From positions 1,426,001 to 1,490,000 of the forward strand of contig CAWEUK010000002.1 in NCBI GenBank assembly GCA_963812245.1: DNA of 64,000 nt, in the 5' to 3' direction. A model generated the notes under the pieces. That model searched no databases. It was not told the origin of the DNA and saw only the letters and a program-made list of their open reading frames with translations. Of this stretch, positions 41,684-50,614 are shown piece after piece (position 1 is the stretch's first letter; each line of letters opens with the position of its first letter). The position numbers and the translations under genes were made by a program. The DNA is from Salsipaludibacter sp963812245 (lineage in GTDB: Bacteria; Actinomycetota; Nitriliruptoria; Nitriliruptorales; Nitriliruptoraceae).

Positions 41684-42566
41684 TCGAGACCAGAGCATGG
41701 TGGGCGGGGGACCCGGCCGTCATGGCGGCGCAGGTCAGGCGGGCGGGAGCGCCCCTGACGGTCCGGATCGTCACCTGCCATGAGCCCTGCGTCGGGGTGG
41801 CGAATGTCGCATGCCGCGTGTCACCTTCGCGGCTGCTGCCCATCAGTTGCACATCGTCGATGCCCACCAGTCCCAGGTGGGTGCGCAGGTGGAGTTCGGC
41901 GGCCTGCACGGCAAAGGGGAGTCCGCTTCTTCCGCGCAGGTGATCGACGTCGAGCCGACCGTCGAGCAGCGCCTGGGCCATCGCGGGTGCCGTGTCGGCG
42001 TCCAGTCGTCCGAAGCACAGGCCGTGGGGCAGCACGAGCACGTTGCCGGCGAACCGGTCACCGCCGATGTGGGAGACCTCCCAGGCATGGTCGGGGTGGC
42101 TGGCAGCCAGGGCTGTCGCCACGGGGCGGCCTTCGGAGGCACAGCAGCGGTCGTGGCTGCCGTGGGTGCAGGTCAGCAGGACGGGATCGTTGGTCGGTGT
42201 CAGTCCCACCGACCGGCCCGCTGCCAGCGCCTCCAGGTCGATGTCGAGAACGTCGGCCACGTCGGCCAGGGAGGTCGTCTCCATCCAGGGGTGGCGATGG
42301 TGGGCCCAGGCTGCGAACACGCGCACGCCGTCGCCATCGGCATCCCTGCGTCGGTGGCGACGGATGAGCAGCGGTCGGACCCCGAGCCGTTGCGCGGTCG
42401 CAGCCAGGTGGGCGGCCACGTTGCTGGGCAGTCGTGACGCCGCGAGCGCATCCTTGCCCCAGGAACCTTCCTGTTGGATTGCGAGGAATGCCCGCACCGT
42501 GGATGCCGTGCCGGCCAACGGTTCGTCGCGGGCCCTGCTGGCAGCCGCACACGGCATGAACGTCAT
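41655..42566 (-). CDS. Sucrase/ferredoxin-like (Suc_Fer-like) family protein
   Basis: 303 residues. The hallmark CTHGSHDRCCASEGRPVATAL and HIGGDRFAGNVLVLPHGLCFGRL match the sucraseferredoxin-like family: two cysteine/histidine-containing thioredoxin-fold ferredoxin modules that may hold an iron-sulfur cluster. The N-terminus (CAAASRARDEPLAGTASTVRAFLAIQQEGSWGKDAL) is also standard for actinobacterial members. Biochemical role unknown; electron donation to a partner oxygenase is plausible. Its ATG overlaps the JmjC gene stop (ATGA), a strong sign of joint function. Confidence 0.88.
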   Translation of the reverse strand: MTFMPCAAASRARDEPLAGTASTVRAFLAIQQEGSWGKDALAASRLPSNVAAHLAATAQRLGVRPLLIRRHRRRDADGDGVRVFAAWAHHRHPWMETTSLADVADVLDIDLEALAAGRSVGLTPTNDPVLLTCTHGSHDRCCASEGRPVATALAASHPDHAWEVSHIGGDRFAGNVLVLPHGLCFGRLDADTAPAMAQALLDGRLDVDHLRGRSGLPFAVQAAELHLRTHLGLVGIDDVQLMGSSREGDTRHATFATPTQGSWQVTIRTVRGAPARLTCAAMTAGSPAHHALVSITALETGRS

Positions 42567-43696
42567 GCCACCACCTGCAGGAGGCCCTCGCGGACCAGTC
42601 GTCGCACCAGGACGCAGCGACTCTCCCGATCGAGCGAACCTGCCAGGTCGGCAGGACGGAACTCGGTGAGCGTGACCAGGTGGTCGACGGCGGGCCGAAT
42701 CCAGCCCGGGACCGTCAGTTCGCGATCTCCCAGGAGCAGGCGCACCTGGTCCTCGCCGTCCCGGATCTGGAGGACGTGGCCGGGGCGACGTCGGACCAGG
42801 GTCGTGTCGTCGATCTCGTCGACGTCCAGCAGGTCGGCCAGTCCGCCCGCCAGCGAGGTGGGTCGCGACACCAGGAACCGGTCCGCCTCGTCTCGCGCCA
42901 TCGCCGCGGGGTCGGTTGCGGTCAGCGCCCGGGCCACCTGTTGGAGGCGATCCCCGGCTGCGACCGCCATGTCGTCCTGGCGGTCGGTCCATCCGGCTGG
43001 CAGTCGCGAGTCGCCATCGTCGTCCATGTCGTCCAGGAGTGACGTGACGGTTCGTGTGAGCACCTGCCGCCACGTCACCGGACGGATGCCGATCGTGACG
43101 TGCAGCGACGCGGTCTCGGTCGTGCGAGCGGCATGGCGTGTACCCAGTGGCAGGTACAGACAGGTGCCCGGCTCCATGCGGATCTCGTGGACACGGTCGT
43201 CATCGTGGACCTCCCACAGTTTGGTGCCATGGGTCTGCACCACGAACACGTCGTGGCTGTCGGCATGGACGTCGAAGCCCCGGGAACCCGGCGGGGTGAG
43301 GTAGGCGTTGGCCTGGCCGGGGTGACCAAGTTCCCGCTCCAGCCGCGCCACCAAGTGTGTGAGGGGTGGCCACGAGCGGTGCAGGCCCTGCAGGACGATG
43401 GTGGCACCTGCGTCGAACTGCTCGAGCACGCGGCGAACGTGCACGAGTCCCGTCAGCGGACGCCCGGCGAGACTGGCACGGGTCGTGAAGCACGACGCCG
43501 GCAGGACGTCGCCATCCCGCGCCAACCTGATCGCGGGCGTGCGGATGCCGGTCGTGGTCACCAGGTCGTCGACGTCCGACAATGTGAGCAGCGCACCCAG
43601 GACGTCGGGGTCGCCACGGTGCAGGTGCATCCGCGTGGCCCAGGTGTGCCGGGTGAAACTGGCCGCGTCGCCGGCCAAGAGGGTGGTCGCGTGCAC
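42563..43696 (-). CDS. JmjC/cupin-like oxygenase (2-oxoglutarate- and Fe-dependent hydroxylase type)
   Basis: 377 residues. The iron-binding facial triad is visible as H144-A-D146 (FDVHADSHDVFVVQTHGTKLWEV) and H188 (LYLPLGTRHAARTT). This arrangement and the C-terminal winged-helix-like region (LFGDREL.VP..IRPAVDHLVTLTEFRPADLAGSLDRESRCVLVRRLVREGLLQVV type) match cupin_4/ROXA-like protein hydroxylases, which hydroxylate Arg, His, Asp or Asn side chains in proteins. The GTG at 43696 lies one base after the stop of the Asp-rich peptide gene, so translation is coupled. Substrate unproven; the neighbouring repeat peptide is the obvious candidate. Confidence 0.85.
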   Translation of the reverse strand: MHATTLLAGDAASFTRHTWATRMHLHRGDPDVLGALLTLSDVDDLVTTTGIRTPAIRLARDGDVLPASCFTTRASLAGRPLTGLVHVRRVLEQFDAGATIVLQGLHRSWPPLTHLVARLERELGHPGQANAYLTPPGSRGFDVHADSHDVFVVQTHGTKLWEVHDDDRVHEIRMEPGTCLYLPLGTRHAARTTETASLHVTIGIRPVTWRQVLTRTVTSLLDDMDDDGDSRLPAGWTDRQDDMAVAAGDRLQQVARALTATDPAAMARDEADRFLVSRPTSLAGGLADLLDVDEIDDTTLVRRRPGHVLQIRDGEDQVRLLLGDRELTVPGWIRPAVDHLVTLTEFRPADLAGSLDRESRCVLVRRLVREGLLQVVA

Positions 43697-43697
43697 C

Positions 43698-43994
43698 TCA
43701 GGCGTCGGTGCCGTCGGCGTCGGCTCCGTCGATCGCGTCACCATCGGCGATGTCGGTGGCGTCACCATCGCTGCCGTCGGCGTCGGTCCCGTCGGCGTCG
43801 GCCCCGTCGGCGTCCGTGCCGTCGGCGTCGGTCCCGTCGGCGTCCGTGCCGTCGGCATCACTGCCGTCGGAGGCGTCGCCGTCGACCATGTCCGACGCAT
43901 CACCATCGCTGTCGCCCACGTCGGGGCGATCGGGTTCCAGGGTGTCGCTGGTCTGCATGTCGTCGTCGCGCAGGGGCACGTTCGAGTCGCTCAC
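43698..43994 (-). CDS. Small Asp-rich repeat peptide, candidate substrate of the JmjC protein
   Basis: 98 residues starting at GTG 43994 with GGAGG 5-6 bases upstream. A 25-residue leader-like part (SDSNVPLRDDDMQTSDTLEP) precedes about 65 residues of near-pure Asp, Ala, Gly, Thr and Ser in DADGT pentapeptides, encoded by 15-base direct repeats. There is no signal peptide or membrane helix. The DxDxDG pattern resembles calcium-binding repeats, and the leader-plus-repeat plan is reminiscent of modified-peptide precursors. A TAGCGT -10 element lies at 44041-44046 (complement). I do not recognise the family. Because the frame has low complexity, a spurious ORF is possible, but the Shine-Dalgarno and one-base spacing to the next gene argue for a real gene. 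Confidence 0.65.
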   Translation of the reverse strand: MSDSNVPLRDDDMQTSDTLEPDRPDVGDSDGDASDMVDGDASDGSDADGTDADGTDADGTDADGADADGTDADGSDGDATDIADGDAIDGADADGTDA

Positions 43995-44084
43995 GAGTTC
44001 CTCCGAATTGTCGAGCAGGCGGGATGTGCCTGCCAGCACCACGCTAGGGGCCGGCGGCGTCGACCGACACCTGTCCGGCCGTCA

Positions 44085-45521
44085 TCACGTCGGCCGGATG
44101 CGCACCGCCACGGTCTTGACCCGGGTGGCCCCCAGCAGCGCCTCGAAGCCCTTCTCGCGGCCGTGACCCGAATGCTTGACGCCACCGAAGGGGAACGCGA
44201 CCCCGCCACCGGCGCCGTACTGGTTGACGTAGACCTGGCCGACGTCCAGGCGGTGTGCCACCCAGTGGGCACGATCGACGTCGGCGGTCCAGATTGCCGC
44301 GATCAACCCGAAGTCCGTCGCGTTGGCGATGTGCGTCGCCTCCTCCAGGTCGTCGAACGGCGTGGCGGCGAGGACCGGGCCGAACACCTCGTCGCGGGCG
44401 ATGGCGGCGTCGGCAGCGACGTCGGCGAACAGCGTCGGTGGCCAGTAGAAGCCGCCCCCGAGCCCATCATCGGCGGGTGCATGCCCACCCGCAACGAGGT
44501 GGGAGCCCTGCGCGGCAGCGCCCACCAGCCCAGCCACACGATCACGTTGGGCGGCCGAGATCAGTGGTCCGAGGTCGGGGTCGTCCAGTCCCGGCCCCAT
44601 CGTCGTGGTGGCAAATGCTGCGGCCACCCGGTCGACGACCTCGTCGTGGATCTGGCGTGCGACGACCAGGCGAGACCCGGCCGAGCAGGTCTGCCCCGCG
44701 TTCTGCAGGATCGAGTTGACGATCACCGGCACGGCCGCGTCCAGGTCGGCGTCGGCGAACACGATGTTGGGTGACTTGCCCCCCAACTCCAACACGATCG
44801 GGGTGAAGGTGCGCGCGGCCGCCGCACCGATCAGTCGCCCCACCTCCACCGATCCGGTGAACGAGAGGTGATCGATCCCCGGATGCGACGACAGCGCGGC
44901 ACCGGCGACCTCGCCCAGGCCCGGCACGACGTTGAACACCCCCGGTGGGATCCCGACCTCCAGTGCCAGTTCAGCCAGCCGAATGGGGTTGATGGGTGCT
45001 TCCTCGGCAGGCTTGAGGACGACCGTGTTGCCGGTGCCGATCGAGGCGGACACCGTGCGCCCGGTGATCTGGAGCGGGTAGTTCCACGGGATGATGACGG
45101 CTGCGACGCCGTGTGGCTCGCGACGGGTGTAGGCCAGGGTGTGGTCGTCGGTCGGGATCACGTCGCCATGCAGGACGCGGATGCCGGCGGCCGCGAACTC
45201 GAAGTACTGCGCGCACTGTTCGACGTCGACACGTGACTGCGACAGGGGCTTGCCGGTGTCGCGACTCTCGGTCGCGGCCAACTCGTCGACGTCTGTTCGG
45301 ATGCGGGCGGCGAAGGCCGACAACAACTGGCTGCGTTCGAGCACCGAGGTGGCGGCCCAGGCGGGCTGTGCGGCGCGGGCACCGGCAATGGCGCGATCCA
45401 CGAGCGCCGCGTCGCTGGCCGTCACGGTGGCAAGGACCTCGCCAGTCGACGGATCCAACGTCTCGAACGTCGTGTCGGCACCGATGCGCTCGCCGTTGAC
45501 GATGGCGGTGAGGGTGTCCAT
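44085..45521 (-). CDS. NAD-dependent aldehyde (betaine-aldehyde-type) dehydrogenase
   Basis: 478 residues. Motifs: AVIIPWNYPLQITGRTVSASIGTGNTVVLKPAE, Glu in LELGGKSPNIVFADADLD, Cys in NAGQTCSAGSRLVV, and FPFGGVKHSGHGREKGFEALLGATRVKTV. These fit the broad betaine-aldehyde/aldehyde dehydrogenase group; the GGKSPNIVF and QTCSAGSR forms are canonical and the enzyme should be active. ATG at 45521 has GGAG 7 bases upstream. It is monocistronic, with 90 bases separating it from the Asp-rich peptide gene on the same strand. Substrate unknown. Confidence 0.9.
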   Translation of the reverse strand: MDTLTAIVNGERIGADTTFETLDPSTGEVLATVTASDAALVDRAIAGARAAQPAWAATSVLERSQLLSAFAARIRTDVDELAATESRDTGKPLSQSRVDVEQCAQYFEFAAAGIRVLHGDVIPTDDHTLAYTRREPHGVAAVIIPWNYPLQITGRTVSASIGTGNTVVLKPAEEAPINPIRLAELALEVGIPPGVFNVVPGLGEVAGAALSSHPGIDHLSFTGSVEVGRLIGAAAARTFTPIVLELGGKSPNIVFADADLDAAVPVIVNSILQNAGQTCSAGSRLVVARQIHDEVVDRVAAAFATTTMGPGLDDPDLGPLISAAQRDRVAGLVGAAAQGSHLVAGGHAPADDGLGGGFYWPPTLFADVAADAAIARDEVFGPVLAATPFDDLEEATHIANATDFGLIAAIWTADVDRAHWVAHRLDVGQVYVNQYGAGGGVAFPFGGVKHSGHGREKGFEALLGATRVKTVAVRIRPT

Positions 45522-45857
45522 TTTGTCGCTCCGGGCTGGGTGCCGGGAGTCTAGGACGATGGCGTTGCCCGTCGGCCTCGGACAGTGTGCAGGTTCGTGC
45601 GGGGAGGGGTTGCCATGACCACCTGCCGTTTGCGATGATGGATGGCGGCTGGGTGCTCGGGAGGGGTGCCAGGCAAGGCACCCGGAGAGGGTGCCCGGGG
45701 GCGGCAGCAGCGGGAGGGAACACGGACAGCCGGCCCCAGTCCTGATGCAGCCCGCTCCACGCCAGGCCAAACAGGGGAGCCACTCGACGCGCCGTTCGTG
45801 ATGATGATGGAGGTGGGCCGGCCTCCGCGGATGCCGGCCCATCCTGTTCGTTGGTTA
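45522..45857. other. Gap with several hairpins, no gene
   Basis: This 336-base gap separates two minus-strand genes. GGGTGCC (45664-45670) pairs with GGCACCC (45677-45683) as a 7-bp stem, and further G/C-rich repeats follow to about 45700. These could form structured leader RNA for the aldehyde dehydrogenase gene. No protein-coding region, tRNA or operator was recognised. Confidence 0.5.
45814..45841 (-). terminator. Hairpin after the beta-propeller gene
   Basis: TGGGCCGGC (45814-45822) and GCCGGCCCA (45833-45841) form a perfect 9-bp stem with a 10-base loop, 16 bases past the stop of the secreted propeller gene on the minus strand. It lacks a T-run, like the other terminators in this window. 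Confidence 0.7.
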
Positions 45858-46892
45858 TCAGTCGAGGGGATACACCTCGGCGCCACCGGGGACCAACGCA
45901 TTGGCGCTGACCCAGGGGGTGCCGTGCTTGTCGAAGGTGACCGATGTGTGCATGGGCACGTCGGTGGCGACTTCGTCACATGATCCAGACCCAGGATCGC
46001 AAGCGTTCAACGTGCCGCCAACGCCGCCGCCGAAGATCTCCACGGCTGCCCATGACGCCTCGTCGAACTCAGAGACGTACAGCATCCCGTCGGGACCGAA
46101 GGTCAGGTCGACGATCGAGGTGAACCCGTCCAGCACCTTCTCGCACTCGGGATCGACACCACACTGGACGTTGGTGGCGCCGGCATCGATGCGCCAGATC
46201 CCCGACTCGTTCGTGGGCGCCGGGAAGCCCTTGAGCTCCCCCACCCAGTAGTCGCCGTTCGGCCCGACCACGACGCTCGTCGGGACGGACTGACCGGGGA
46301 TGGCCGCTGCACCCTCGGTGGCGCAGTACGGCGCCTGGGGTGGGCAGCCGACAAGTTCATTGAAGTTCGCGGTCGACAGCAACTCGACCGGGAAGGTCGC
46401 AACCAACTCCGCGTTCCCGGCACTGTCGACCCGGTGGAGGCTGTTGCCGCCTGCGTCCACGACCAGTGCGGCGTCGCCGCCGCCCAGGGCAGCCACGTCG
46501 TAGGGGTTGGAGTCCACGCCCTCACCGTCCGGGTCCAGTGCCTCGAGTTCGAACAGGTTGGCGATCATCCTGGCCTTGCCGTTGGAGACCCGCCACAGCG
46601 CCTGACCGCTGTCGGACTCGGTGTCCATGCCGGTGGTGGTCACCCAGAACGACTTCGCCCCGATCGCGTCGACCGAGGTGGCACCGGGAACGGCCAGGGT
46701 CGTGGTGATCCTGCCATCCTTGAGGATCGTGATGCCGGAGCTGGCGTCGGCAACCAGCACATCGCCGTTGGGTGCCGCGTCCAGCTTGAACACCGGCCCC
46801 TGCAGCCCGCCGATCGCGGATGCCGACAGCGGCACCAGCACCAATGCGGCGGCCGTCGCCGCCACAGCCATGCGCTTCCCCAGTGTGTTCAT
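45858..46892 (-). CDS. Secreted NHL-like beta-propeller (ScyD/ScyE family)
   Basis: 344 residues. Signal peptide MNTLGKRMAVAATAAALVLVPLSASA (cleavage after ASA, near 26). The mature part has repeated blades (NGDVLVADASSGITIL, DAALVVDAGGNSLHRVD, PNGDYWVGELKGFPA, PDGMLYVSEFDEASW, HGTPWVSANALVPGGAEVY) and four cysteines. This matches ScyD/ScyE family proteins, secreted propellers of unclear role common in actinobacteria. AAAGGGG lies 8 bases before the ATG. It is monocistronic. It probably binds or presents something outside the cell; no enzyme motif is visible. Confidence 0.85.
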   Translation of the reverse strand: MNTLGKRMAVAATAAALVLVPLSASAIGGLQGPVFKLDAAPNGDVLVADASSGITILKDGRITTTLAVPGATSVDAIGAKSFWVTTTGMDTESDSGQALWRVSNGKARMIANLFELEALDPDGEGVDSNPYDVAALGGGDAALVVDAGGNSLHRVDSAGNAELVATFPVELLSTANFNELVGCPPQAPYCATEGAAAIPGQSVPTSVVVGPNGDYWVGELKGFPAPTNESGIWRIDAGATNVQCGVDPECEKVLDGFTSIVDLTFGPDGMLYVSEFDEASWAAVEIFGGGVGGTLNACDPGSGSCDEVATDVPMHTSVTFDKHGTPWVSANALVPGGAEVYPLD

Positions 46893-47220
46893 GTTCGTGC
46901 CCCTTTCACGGGCGCCGGACGGCATTCGCCTGCCCGGTCCACAGGGATGGGCGCATCGCGAACCCGGCCAACGCCGCACATGTTCGGCAACGCGTCACAC
47001 GCCGTCATGGACCAAACCGCGTGACCCCAATTCCCCGCAATTCTTACGCTAGACCGGCGCTCCTCGGTGCGTCAAGTGATTGCGCTGCATCGCTGTGCGG
47101 AGACGGTCCATGTCGGGCGACTGGTGCGCCGCCTGGCAGTTCCTTTCGCGCAGGCCCGTAGAGCCGCCACTCGAAGAGGGTTGTCCTAGGCTGACCGGCA
47201 GCCGGCCGACCGGAGCATCC
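46893..47220. other. Divergent intergenic region
   Basis: This 328-base gap lies between the propeller gene (minus) and the kinase gene (plus). It holds a slightly AT-richer segment near 47030-47055 and a TAGGCT element (47187-47192) that could be a -10 for the kinase with a leader of about 25 bases. No -35, operator or RNA gene was recognised. Confidence 0.35.
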
Positions 47221-47928
47221 GTGGCATCGACGCCACCTCGTGACGACGTCACTGGCGCGGCGGTGCCCGACGTGTGCACGACCATCGCCGACGCCATCTG
47301 CGCACTGGAGCGGTCCCGTCCCGTGCTCGTCGGCGTGGACGGACGGGACGGGGCGGGCAAGACCCGGTTCGCCGATGAACTCGCCGGTCGGCTGCGTTCG
47401 GTGGCCCGCGGCGTCCAACGGGTGGAACTCGACCGCTTCCTCAATCCCCGAGCGCGCCGTCATGCTCGTGGGCGCTGGTCACCGGACGGGTTCTTCCACG
47501 ACTCCTATGACCTCGATGCGGTCGAGCAGTGGGTGCTGGGTCCGCTTCGTGGCCCAGCCTCCCAGGAGCCTCGCCGCATCCGCACCGGGGTGTACGACCT
47601 GGCGACCGAGGCGGCGGTGATCGACGACCGGGTGCAGGTCGCCGACGATGCCGTGGTCGTGGTGGACGGCATGTTCCTGCATCGCCGCAGCCTCCGCGAC
47701 GTGTGGGACCTGACGGTCTTCCTGCAGGTCGACCCGGCCGTGTCGTTCGGCCGACTCGCGGCACGTGACGGCACCGATCCCGATCCTGATGCGCCATCGA
47801 ATCGCCGGTACCGAGACGGGATGCGCCAGTACCTGGAGGAGTGCGATCCGGCGTCGCTGGCCACCTTCCTGGTCGACGACGACGATGTCGGCGGGCCTGC
47901 GATCGTGGCGCGCAGGGAGTCGCAATGA
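47221..47928 (+). CDS. Uridine-kinase-like P-loop NTPase
   Basis: 235 residues. The P-loop GVDGRDGAGKTRFADELA fits uridine/phosphoribulokinase-type kinases. VELDRFLNPRARRHARGRWSPDGFFHDSYDLDAVEQWVL corresponds to the substrate-binding loop (GxxxSPEGFYxDSFDxxAL in related actinobacterial proteins), and VVVDGMFLHRRSLRDVWDLTVFLQVDP is Walker-B-like. The GTG at 47221 leads straight into the domain. It overlaps the amidase gene by 4 bases (ATGA), so nucleoside or other small-molecule phosphorylation may be coupled to amide hydrolysis. Substrate unknown. Confidence 0.82.
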   Translation: MASTPPRDDVTGAAVPDVCTTIADAICALERSRPVLVGVDGRDGAGKTRFADELAGRLRSVARGVQRVELDRFLNPRARRHARGRWSPDGFFHDSYDLDAVEQWVLGPLRGPASQEPRRIRTGVYDLATEAAVIDDRVQVADDAVVVVDGMFLHRRSLRDVWDLTVFLQVDPAVSFGRLAARDGTDPDPDAPSNRRYRDGMRQYLEECDPASLATFLVDDDDVGGPAIVARRESQ

Positions 47929-49355
47929 CAGCCGAGATGATCGGCTGGACCGCGACCGAGGCGGTGGCGCGCCTGCATGCCGGCGAGGTCACGCCGTCCG
48001 ACCTGGTGGCAGCCAGCCTGGCACGCATCGACGAGGTGGACGGCGCCGTCAATGCCCTGCCGACCGTGATGGCCGACCGTGCCCGGGACCACGCTCGACG
48101 CGTCGCGACCAACCGAGATGCAGGTGCCACCAGTCCGCTGCTGGGCGGTCTCCCGGTCGCCATCAAGGACCTCACCGACGTGGCAGGGGTCCGCACCACC
48201 CGGGGCTCGACCCTGTTCGCTGATCGCGTGCCCACCACCTCCGACATCGTGGTCCGGCGCATCGAGCGCAACGGCGGCATCGTCGTGGCGAAGTCCAACA
48301 CGCCGGAGTTCGGCAACGGCGCCAACACCTTCAACGAGGTCTTCGGGACCACGCGCAATCCATGGGACACCAGTCGGAGTCCCGGCGGATCCTCGGGGGG
48401 TGCCGCGGCTGCACTCAGGACCGGCCAGGTGTGGCTCGCCCAGGGCACCGACGTGGGTGGCTCGCTGCGCACGCCCGCCTCCTTCAACGGGGTCGTCGGC
48501 CTGCGCCCCAGTCCCGGTCGCGTCGCCCGGGGACCCGGTGCCAACCCGTTCGACGATGCCGGTGTCACGGGCCCCATGGCGCGCACGGTCGGTGACGTGG
48601 CGCTGTTCCTGGACGCCATGGTGGGACGCGATCCCCGTGACCCGATGAGCCTGCCGGCGCCACCGGGGTCCTACACCACCGTGGTGGCCCAGGCGACGCC
48701 GCCGCGCCGGGTCGCCTGGACACCGGACCTGGGTGGCTACACGACCGTCGATCCCGAGGTGGCGACGATCTGCCGTGCTGCCGTGGCCCGCCTGGCGGGT
48801 CTTGGCACCATCGTCGAGGAAGCCGCGCCCGACGTGACCGGCATGCACGAGGCGTACCACGCGCTGCGGGGCCGCCTCCAGGCAGATCTCGGCCACGGAC
48901 TGGGCGATCGGCTGGCCGAGACCAACGACGACGTCCAGTGGAACGTGCGGTTCGGACAGGCGTTGACGGGGGCGGAACTGGCGCGTGGTCGCGTCCTGCG
49001 TGGTCAGGTGTACGCCCACTGGCTCGACTTCCTGGAGGGTTGGGACCTGTTGGCGTTGCCGGCAGCCATCGTGGCGCCACCGCCCGTCGACGTCCTGGCC
49101 CTCGACGAGTATGCCGGCATGACGTTCGACACCTACATCGACTGGGTGAAGGTGACGTTCCTGGCCACGACGGTGGCGTCGCCGGCACTGGTGGTGCCGG
49201 TGGGGTTCACGTCGACCGGCCTGCCCGTCGGTCTCCAGTTGGTCGGGCCGCCCCGGCGCGAGGACGTGGTGCTCGCGGCCGGTGCCGTGCTCGAGGCGGA
49301 GTTGGGGCTGGACATGGGACCGATCGATCCACGGGGTCCCGCCCCGTCCAGTTGA
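47925..49355 (+). CDS. Amidase-signature family enzyme
   Basis: 476 residues. The Ser-Ser-Lys triad is visible: Lys in LPVAIKDLTDVAGV, cis-Ser in SPGGSSGGAAAALRTG, nucleophile Ser in GTDVGGSLRTPASFNGVVGLRPS. It is a cytoplasmic amidohydrolase; the family covers 6-aminohexanoate-cyclic-dimer hydrolase, fatty acid amide hydrolase and GatA-like enzymes. It lacks the GatA context (no gatB or gatC nearby), so a catabolic amidase is likelier. ATG at 47925 overlaps the kinase stop, with GGGAG upstream. Confidence 0.9.
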   Translation: MTAEMIGWTATEAVARLHAGEVTPSDLVAASLARIDEVDGAVNALPTVMADRARDHARRVATNRDAGATSPLLGGLPVAIKDLTDVAGVRTTRGSTLFADRVPTTSDIVVRRIERNGGIVVAKSNTPEFGNGANTFNEVFGTTRNPWDTSRSPGGSSGGAAAALRTGQVWLAQGTDVGGSLRTPASFNGVVGLRPSPGRVARGPGANPFDDAGVTGPMARTVGDVALFLDAMVGRDPRDPMSLPAPPGSYTTVVAQATPPRRVAWTPDLGGYTTVDPEVATICRAAVARLAGLGTIVEEAAPDVTGMHEAYHALRGRLQADLGHGLGDRLAETNDDVQWNVRFGQALTGAELARGRVLRGQVYAHWLDFLEGWDLLALPAAIVAPPPVDVLALDEYAGMTFDTYIDWVKVTFLATTVASPALVVPVGFTSTGLPVGLQLVGPPRREDVVLAAGAVLEAELGLDMGPIDPRGPAPSS

Positions 49356-49489
49356 TCGCGGTCACGCCCCCCGGGTGGTGGGATCGCCATCGTGCGGACT
49401 AGCCTCGGCGGGGCCGGACCCGGTGGTTCGGCCCGTTCGAGTCGATCAGATGCAGGTGCAGCCTCGCCCACGATGTGCAGGAGTCATGC

Positions 49490-50452
49490 ATGGCCACGAT
49501 TGGTGTCGATCTCGGTACTGCTCGGATTCGATCCGTGCTCATGGACGCCTCCGGCGAGGTGAGCGGGCGGGCGAACCTTCGGACCCCACGCACGGGTGAT
49601 CGCCTGGCCATCGTGGATGTCCTCGAGGCGAGTGTGCGAGCTGCGATCGACGACGCGGGTGCGGCGGGCGGCGATGTCGGCCTGATCGGTGTCGCCACGC
49701 CAGGCGTCGTGGTGGACGGGACGGTCGGGGGCGCCGCCAACATGCCCGGCTGGACCGAACGGTTCGCGCTGAAGGAAATGATCGCCCAGCGCCTGGGTCG
49801 CCCGGTCCACATCGTCAACGACGCGACGGCCGCGGCGGTCGCGGAGCATCGCTGGGGGGCGGCGACCGGGTGCGACAACGTGTTCTTCGCCCATTCGGGC
49901 ACGGGCGTCGGCTCGGGCCTGATCCTGGACGGCGTCGCCTACCAGGGCGGTCACGGGGGCGCGGGCGAGTTCGGCCACATGGTCGTCGTGCGTGGTGGTG
50001 CCACCTGTCCGTGCGGTCGGCAGGGGTGCGTGGAGGCCTACGCGGGACGGCGGGCGATGGAGCTGTCCGCCCGGCGTGCCGTCGAATCCGGTCGCACCAC
50101 CGTCCTGTTCGACCTTGCCGACGAACAGGATCGTGGGCGCGTCACCTCGGGCGTCGTCAAGGCGGCGCTGGATGCCGACGACGACCTGACCCACGAGTTG
50201 GTCCGGGACGCGATCCTGGCCCTGGGGACCGGCATCGCGTCGGTCGTCAACCTCCTCGACATCGACATGGTCGTGATCGGCGGCGGACTGGGTGACAAGC
50301 TGGGGGACTGGTACCACCACCGCATCGAGGCAGCGATGCGGACGAACCTGTTCCTCCAGCCCCCGCAGGTGCGCATGACAGGTGCCCAGATGGGCGCCGA
50401 GGGCGGCGCGATCGGCGCCGGCGTGCTGGCCATCGAGTCCGACGCGGGCTGA
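49490..50452 (+). CDS. ROK-family sugar kinase or regulator
   Basis: 320 residues. N-terminal ATP-binding IGVDLGTARIRSVLMD, GVATPGVVVDG, VHIVNDATAAAVAEH with the catalytic Asp, and the zinc motif CPCGRQGCVEAYAGRRAM identify the ROK family. There is no N-terminal DNA-binding domain, so it is a kinase (glucokinase or N-acetylmannosamine kinase type), not a ROK repressor. AGGAG precedes the ATG at 49490 by 6 bases. Sugar specificity is unknown. It is monocistronic between the amidase and the acyl-CoA dehydrogenase. Confidence 0.88.
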   Translation: MATIGVDLGTARIRSVLMDASGEVSGRANLRTPRTGDRLAIVDVLEASVRAAIDDAGAAGGDVGLIGVATPGVVVDGTVGGAANMPGWTERFALKEMIAQRLGRPVHIVNDATAAAVAEHRWGAATGCDNVFFAHSGTGVGSGLILDGVAYQGGHGGAGEFGHMVVVRGGATCPCGRQGCVEAYAGRRAMELSARRAVESGRTTVLFDLADEQDRGRVTSGVVKAALDADDDLTHELVRDAILALGTGIASVVNLLDIDMVVIGGGLGDKLGDWYHHRIEAAMRTNLFLQPPQVRMTGAQMGAEGGAIGAGVLAIESDAG

Positions 50453-50614
50453 CGCGTGGACCTGGCGGCACCGGTTCGCGCCTGACCCGCCCGTCGGCCA
50501 CACTGACGACCCACGACCGGCCACGTCGTCGTGCGGTGACCGCGCCACCCACGTGCTGCCCGCCCCGTCCTGCGACCCTGCCGTGGTTCCAGACGAGACC
50601 AAGGACTCCATGCG

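Noticed and set aside
43700..43880. Periodic direct repeats that could be taken for a small CRISPR or tandem DNA repeat
   Set aside because: Units are 15 bases without unique spacers and keep an open frame with a start, a Shine-Dalgarno and coupling to the next gene; they are a coding repeat.
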